Assembly (NCBI GenBank): GCA_039923455.1
Contig: JBDTCS010000326.1
Coordinates: 1 to 10,746, forward strand
Direction of reading: 5' to 3'
DNA: 10,746 nucleotides
Origin: JBDTCS01 sp039923455
Lineage (GTDB): Bacteria > Bacteroidota > Ignavibacteria > Palsa-1295
Of the stretch, positions 7,563 to 10,746 are shown piece by piece (the stretch's first letter is position 1; each line of letters starts with the position of its first letter). The notes under the pieces were generated by a model that saw only the letters and a program-made list of their open reading frames with translations, did not search any database and had not been told where the DNA came from. The position numbers were made by a program, and so were the translations under genes.

Positions 7563-8472
7563 GCCCCTCGATTTTAAAGCTGCGATGCTCGAACGCACGT
7601 TGTTGGTGGATCGCATCTTGTTGCTCGATGGAGCGATGGGTACGGAACTGGAGCGATTTGGAATCGACACGCGAGGCCGCGCTTGGACTTCCCGTGCGAA
7701 TCTGACAGATCCCGACATGGTTACGACTGTGCACACAGCGTATATCGACGCCGGTGCCGACATCATCACTGCAAATACCTTTCGAACAAATCGTCGCTCA
7801 CACGAGGGGACGACGCACGATCCGAAATATCTCACTGAACGCGCACTCAAACTTGCTCGCGTAGCACGTGAGCAATCTCCCGATCACACAGTCTGGATCG
7901 CTGGCTCGATTGCTCCGGTGGAAGATTGTTTTAAGCCCGAGGCAGTCCCCGCCTCCGACGACGAGCTGCGGACTGAGCATTCGGAAATGGTGCGTTGGTT
8001 GGTTGATGGCGGAGCCGACATTATTCTCATCGAGACGATGTCCACTCTGCGCGAAGCGAAGATTGCACTTGAAGCTGCGCGTGCCGTTAGCACCCTCCCA
8101 ACGATCATCTCGCTTGTGCCGAAGGACGGCGAAACGTTGCTTGATGGAACATCGATTGATGCAGCATTTCAAGAGCTTTCACAACTTGCACCCGATGTGA
8201 TCGCTTTGAACTGTGCGCCGCTTAGCATAATGAAGCTTGCCGCGAAGACTGCATCTGAGGCTTCGAAAAAATATGGAGTTCCATTCGGACTCTACGCGAA
8301 TGCAAGCGAGAAGAAAAAAGGGGAGTGGGTCTTGATCGCGACCGAAGATTTTGAATTCGCTTCTGCTGCGGAGGAATGGATTGCGCTTGGTGCCAAACTC
8401 ATCGGCAGTTGTTGCGGTTCGACACCGAACACAACGAGGGCGTTGCGCACTGCGATAACGCAGTTAGCGTAA
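7555..8472 (+). CDS. Homocysteine S-methyltransferase family protein
   Basis: A 305-residue TIM-barrel enzyme that transfers a methyl group to the thiol of homocysteine to make methionine. Family blocks: LLLDGAMGTEL (22-32), ITANTFRTN (71-79), IALNC with zinc ligand C220, and GSCCGSTP with C286/C287, completing the Cys3 zinc site. The length matches single-domain MmuM-type enzymes, and no folate- or cobalamin-binding domains follow, so it is not a full MetH. The methyl donor could be S-methylmethionine, a betaine or a corrinoid protein; the sequence does not decide. The frame is open further upstream, but ATG 7555 is chosen because upstream codons are out of family register and would overlap the hydrolase deeply. 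With this start the overlap is 8 bp. The stop faces the permease stop 5 bp away. Confidence 0.94.
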   Translation: MAEPLDFKAAMLERTLLVDRILLLDGAMGTELERFGIDTRGRAWTSRANLTDPDMVTTVHTAYIDAGADIITANTFRTNRRSHEGTTHDPKYLTERALKLARVAREQSPDHTVWIAGSIAPVEDCFKPEAVPASDDELRTEHSEMVRWLVDGGADIILIETMSTLREAKIALEAARAVSTLPTIISLVPKDGETLLDGTSIDAAFQELSQLAPDVIALNCAPLSIMKLAAKTASEASKKYGVPFGLYANASEKKKGEWVLIATEDFEFASAAEEWIALGAKLIGSCCGSTPNTTRALRTAITQLA

Positions 8473-8477
8473 TCCCG

Positions 8478-9389
8478 TTAGTGTGATCGGATAAGCCGCT
8501 TGCGAGTCGGATCGGTGCGCAGCAGCCTGATCTCGAAGAGTGAGATCATCGCAATAACAAAAAAGAGAACATACGCGATTGCACAAGCATAACCCATTGC
8601 ATCTGCGCGCTCGAACGCATTTTCGTATACGGTATATACGAGTGTTTGCGTTCGGTTCAGTGGCCCGCCACGTGTCATCACATAGATCTCGGCGAAGATC
8701 TGAAAACTTTTGATCGTATTGAGCACGACCGCGAATAGCAACGTCGGTTTGATGATCGGAAGTGTGATACGATAGAATTGTTGGAGCTTCGTCGTGCCTT
8801 CGAGATCCGCAACCTCGTAAAAATCTGTCGGCACATTCTGCATCGCCGCGAGAAAAAGCACCGCATAGTATCCGATCGAAATCCAAATATCCATCACCAT
8901 CACAGCCGGCAACGCGTACGAAGGTTCGAGCAGCCAACCTCTCGCTGGTGGTGTTAGTCCGATCATACGAAGCAGCGTATTGATATAGCCACCGCTCGCA
9001 TATAGATTCGTGAAGATGAGCGCGATAACGATGATGCTCGTCACGCTTGGCAAAAAAAGCGCGGAGCGATAAAAACCTTCGAGCCGCTTCACACGAGTGA
9101 GCAATGCTGCAAAGAGTAATGCAAAGCCCATCGTGAAGGGAATTGTCCCGATTACAAAGTAGCCTGTGTTGAGCAGTGCTTGCCAAAAAACAGGATCGTG
9201 TGTAAGCTTAACGTAATTCGATGCGCCAATCCAAACCGTCTCGTTGGTGAGTGTTTTGTATTTGGTGAAGGAGAGATAGAGTGCATAGAGGAGTGGATAA
9301 GCCCAAAAGAGTGCGAGCGAAAGTATCCACGGCGAAAGCAGTGCGAGAGTGGATCGGTTGCGCGAACGATTATTTGGTTTGTTACTCAC
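8478..9389 (-). CDS. Sugar ABC transporter permease, MalF/UgpA type
   Basis: An inner-membrane subunit of a carbohydrate-uptake (CUT1) ABC importer. The 303 residues contain six predicted membrane segments at about 17-41, 69-98, 107-130, 159-183, 213-235 and 267-289, after a positively charged cytoplasmic N-terminus. The coupling (EAA) loop is at about 191-212 (YEVADLEGT then RITLPIIKP), followed by the family motif TRGGPLNRTQTLVYTVYE. GTG 9389 is the only start that preserves the first membrane helix. It lies 12 bp after the maf stop, so the two are probably co-transcribed. The expected partners (second MalG/UgpE-type permease, solute-binding protein, ATPase) are not in the window: downstream is the convergent methyltransferase gene and upstream are maf and the FN3-like gene. 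The partners must be elsewhere. The substrate is unknown. Confidence 0.95.
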   Translation of the reverse strand: MSNKPNNRSRNRSTLALLSPWILSLALFWAYPLLYALYLSFTKYKTLTNETVWIGASNYVKLTHDPVFWQALLNTGYFVIGTIPFTMGFALLFAALLTRVKRLEGFYRSALFLPSVTSIIVIALIFTNLYASGGYINTLLRMIGLTPPARGWLLEPSYALPAVMVMDIWISIGYYAVLFLAAMQNVPTDFYEVADLEGTTKLQQFYRITLPIIKPTLLFAVVLNTIKSFQIFAEIYVMTRGGPLNRTQTLVYTVYENAFERADAMGYACAIAYVLFFVIAMISLFEIRLLRTDPTRKRLIRSH

Positions 9390-9401
9390 ACGTGATGTTC
9401 G

Positions 9402-10067
9402 TTACGCTTCTCTATTCTGTTCAATCAGCCGAGCTTTTGATGCGAAGAGTTCGGGTGCGAACGCACGAAGCCTCACATAGAGCGACGAGATCGGTAATCC
9501 GACGACGTTATAATAATCTCCCTCAATATGGCTAACGAAGACCGCTCCAAAATCTTCCTGAATACCGTAAGCACCGGCCTTATCAAGTGGTGAGCCGGAA
9601 GCTACGTAGCTATTTATTTCATCATCGGCCAATTCACGAAACGTCACAGAGGTCGTCACGACCCAAGATTCTTCAGTGCCGGAATTAAGATCGATCAGCG
9701 CAACGCCGGTAAAAACTTGATGCGTGTTTGTGCTTAGCTCACGAAGCATTCGCTTTGCATCCGCCTCGTCGGTAGGTTTGTTAAGAACTCGGTTGTTCAA
9801 ATAGACGAGCGTATCGGCACCGAGCACAACACCGACTCTCTCCTGAGCAGTGAGTTGCTTTGCGATCAAGCGGGATTTTCGGAGTGCGAGTTCAAGCACG
9901 ATCTCGTCCGGGCTTAAGGCTGCGTCGGTTGATTCATCAACATTACTCGAATAGATCTCTACGTTAGAAATTCCGAGTAGACGTACGAGCATCGCTCTCC
10001 GAGGAGATTGCGAAGCCAAAAATAAAGTTGGAATTTGAGAAGTCGAAGGAGAGCGGTTGGCGGACAA
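9402..10067 (-). CDS. maf: Maf family nucleoside triphosphate pyrophosphatase
   Basis: Maf proteins hydrolyse non-canonical or excess nucleoside triphosphates to the monophosphate and pyrophosphate in the cytoplasm, and have been linked to septum inhibition. In this 221-residue protein the substrate loop ASQSPRR is at 18-24, LGADT (presumed catalytic Asp, D85) at 82-86, NKPTDEADA at 96-104, DKAGAYGIQ at 162-170 and EGDYYNVVGLP at 182-192. The DKAGAYGIQ form fits the YhdE/B. subtilis Maf branch (dTTP/UTP type) rather than the YceF branch. The start is TTG 10067, the only start codon after an in-frame TGA at 10082-10080. It has a rare Shine-Dalgarno-like TGAGG ending about 10 nt upstream. The preceding gene ends 22 bp upstream and the permease starts 12 bp downstream. 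Confidence 0.96.
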   Translation of the reverse strand: MSANRSPSTSQIPTLFLASQSPRRAMLVRLLGISNVEIYSSNVDESTDAALSPDEIVLELALRKSRLIAKQLTAQERVGVVLGADTLVYLNNRVLNKPTDEADAKRMLRELSTNTHQVFTGVALIDLNSGTEESWVVTTSVTFRELADDEINSYVASGSPLDKAGAYGIQEDFGAVFVSHIEGDYYNVVGLPISSLYVRLRAFAPELFASKARLIEQNREA

Positions 10068-10089
10068 AGCGCAAGAACCTCAGAAAAAC

Positions 10090-10527
10090 TTAATGAAACA
10101 TCTCCTTGATCATTCCCCATGTGCGGCGCACACCGGAAGAAGGCCGACTCACTGTGATAGACTGCGAATAACTGATTGAGTTATCGTAGACAATCTTCAG
10201 GCGATATTTATAAAGATCAGAAAGTGGGCGGATGTTTCCGGATTGTCCGATCGCTTGTGCGCTCGTTACATGCACATCCTTGTAGTGATACATCGAGTAA
10301 CTTCCCGTTGCGACCACTGTCGACATTTGATCGAAGGAGGAAGTGTTGAGTTCGCTGCGCTCGACAGCGTACGTCCGAACTCCAGTCTCGACTCCCGAAT
10401 GCCAATCGAGAGAAATCGAATCGCCATCAGTACGGGCAGTGAGAGAATCGATCACACCAGTATACTCGGCAAGCGCAACGCCCGCGATAAGAGTACAAAA
10501 TAGTATGACGAAGAAATATTTTTTCAT
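10090..10527 (-). CDS. Small secreted protein with fibronectin-III-like domain
   Basis: A 145-residue protein beginning with a clear signal peptide (MKKYFFVILF then CTLIAGVALA, probable cleavage after A20). The mature part looks like a single FN3-type beta sandwich: IDSLTARTDGDSISLDW (26-42), GVRTYAVERS (49-58), a central SYSMYHYKDV (76-85) and YKYRLKIVYD (107-116). The pattern W...Y.VERS...Y.YRL is typical of FN3-like modules in Bacteroidota and Chlorobi secreted proteins. The last 12 residues (RRTWGMIKEMFH) form a basic, amphipathic tail outside the domain. The frame is open back to about 10602, but ATG 10527 is chosen because the signal peptide starts exactly there. No function is known. 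It is likely the first gene of the FN3-maf-permease operon. Confidence 0.8.
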   Translation of the reverse strand: MKKYFFVILFCTLIAGVALAEYTGVIDSLTARTDGDSISLDWHSGVETGVRTYAVERSELNTSSFDQMSTVVATGSYSMYHYKDVHVTSAQAIGQSGNIRPLSDLYKYRLKIVYDNSISYSQSITVSRPSSGVRRTWGMIKEMFH

Positions 10528-10641
10528 TCGATTCGAATTCTTGCTCGTGTTAGGATTCACGAATATAACACATTCTCGGGGTTTTTGTCCCCACAATATC
10601 AAGAACGCGGAAATATGCGAAAGTTACAGATATTCCCGGAA

Positions 10642-10668
10642 AAGGGTCAGATAAGTCACATGGGTCAC
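10642..10668. repeat. Three imperfect 9-bp direct repeats
   Basis: AAGGGTCAG (10642-10650), ATAAGTCAC (10651-10659) and ATGGGTCAC (10660-10668) lie back to back in the gap upstream of the FN3-like gene, about 115-140 bp before its start. They share the core GTCA at the same phase. They might be binding sites for a regulator, but the units differ from each other at two to three positions. Confidence 0.35.
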
Positions 10669-10691
10669 TTCAGCCCGATACCCCATCCCCG

Positions 10692-10745
10692 TTAGTCTCG
10701 TTCGAAAATTGCTGAAATTCCTTGGCCTACGCCGATACACATCGT
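10692..10745 (-). CDS. C-terminus of an acetyl-CoA acyltransferase (thiolase), partial
   Basis: The minus-strand frame entering from the right edge reads TMCIGVGQGISAIFERD and then TAA at 10694-10692. This is the C-terminal signature of thiolases: the Cys of MCIGxGQG is the active-site acid/base cysteine, and the ending resembles FadA/AtoB-type enzymes (for example MCIGLGQG...ERV). Thiolases make or cleave 3-ketoacyl-CoA in fatty-acid oxidation or acetoacetyl-CoA metabolism. Only 17 codons are in the window, so the subtype cannot be given. The gene is in the same direction as the FN3-maf-permease group, but a 164-bp gap separates them, so it is probably a separate transcription unit. Confidence 0.85.
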   Translation of the reverse strand, partial: TMCIGVGQGISAIFERD

Positions 10746-10746
10746 T

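Noticed and set aside
8450..8490. Bidirectional terminator between the convergent methyltransferase and permease stops
   Set aside because: Only weak TAACG/CGTTA similarity is present: no GC-rich stem and no T-run.
8464..9186. A 240-codon minus-strand frame overlapping the permease
   Set aside because: It is Cys/Arg-rich, has no family features and is shifted against the clear membrane-protein frame, so it is a shadow of the permease gene.
10578..10592. GGGG-TTTTTGT-CCCC as an intrinsic terminator of the thiolase gene
   Set aside because: The stem is only four pairs, lies about 100 bp after the stop and is not followed by a T-run on the minus strand.
10528..10602. A longer N-terminus for the FN3-like protein starting near 10602
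   Set aside because: It would bury a textbook signal peptide that starts exactly at ATG 10527.
1..10746. Defence island, CRISPR array, prophage, insertion sequence or RNA gene
   Set aside because: No transposase, integrase, Cas, toxin-antitoxin pair, tRNA cloverleaf or rRNA sequence is recognisable. The stand-alone NYN gene is not enough to call a defence system.

Overview
The window looks like an ordinary chromosomal segment from a Gram-negative bacterium of the Bacteroidota/Chlorobi/Kapabacteria side of the tree. Three lipid A-related genes imply an LPS outer membrane. Almost no start codon has a Shine-Dalgarno sequence, which is typical of that superphylum, and a small secreted protein has a fibronectin-III-like sequence of the kind common there. 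The phylum is inferred from style only; no rRNA or other marker gene is present.

Layout. Positions 2-58 hold the last 18 codons of an unidentified plus-strand gene, followed by a weak hairpin and T-run. A stand-alone gene for a NYN/LabA-like PIN-fold ribonuclease lies at 248-832, behind a leader with a perfect TATAAT and an inverted repeat. From 1016 to 8472 six plus-strand genes run nearly end to end, with overlaps of 4-8 bp or an 8-bp gap: uvrA, lpxB, a DUF374 lysophospholipid-acyltransferase-like gene, lpxK, a class-I glutamine-amidotransferase-like hydrolase (PuuD/peptidase C26 type) and a homocysteine S-methyltransferase. This cluster meets a minus-strand cluster head-on, with only 5 bp between the two stop codons. 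Read in its own direction, the minus cluster is the 3' end of a thiolase gene (10745-10692), a 164-bp gap, a small secreted FN3-like protein (10527-10090), a Maf nucleotide pyrophosphatase (10067-9402) and a MalF/UgpA-type sugar ABC permease (9389-8478).

How the genes work together. LpxB and LpxK act in the last part of lipid A synthesis: disaccharide formation, then 4'-phosphorylation. The DUF374 protein between them is a good candidate for a further acylation step on lipid A or another envelope lipid. UvrA (nucleotide excision repair) appears to be transcribed and perhaps translationally coupled with them. The hydrolase and the methyltransferase follow as a coupled pair of uncertain joint purpose. 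Maf (nucleotide-pool sanitation), the FN3-like protein and the lone permease form a second small operon.

I see no RNA gene, CRISPR array, insertion sequence, prophage or clear defence island. The points most worth a second look are the low-complexity N-terminal extension of UvrA encoded by 15-bp tandem repeats, the lipid A acyltransferase hypothesis for the DUF374 gene, the orphan sugar permease, and a marked excess of the palindrome CGATCG.
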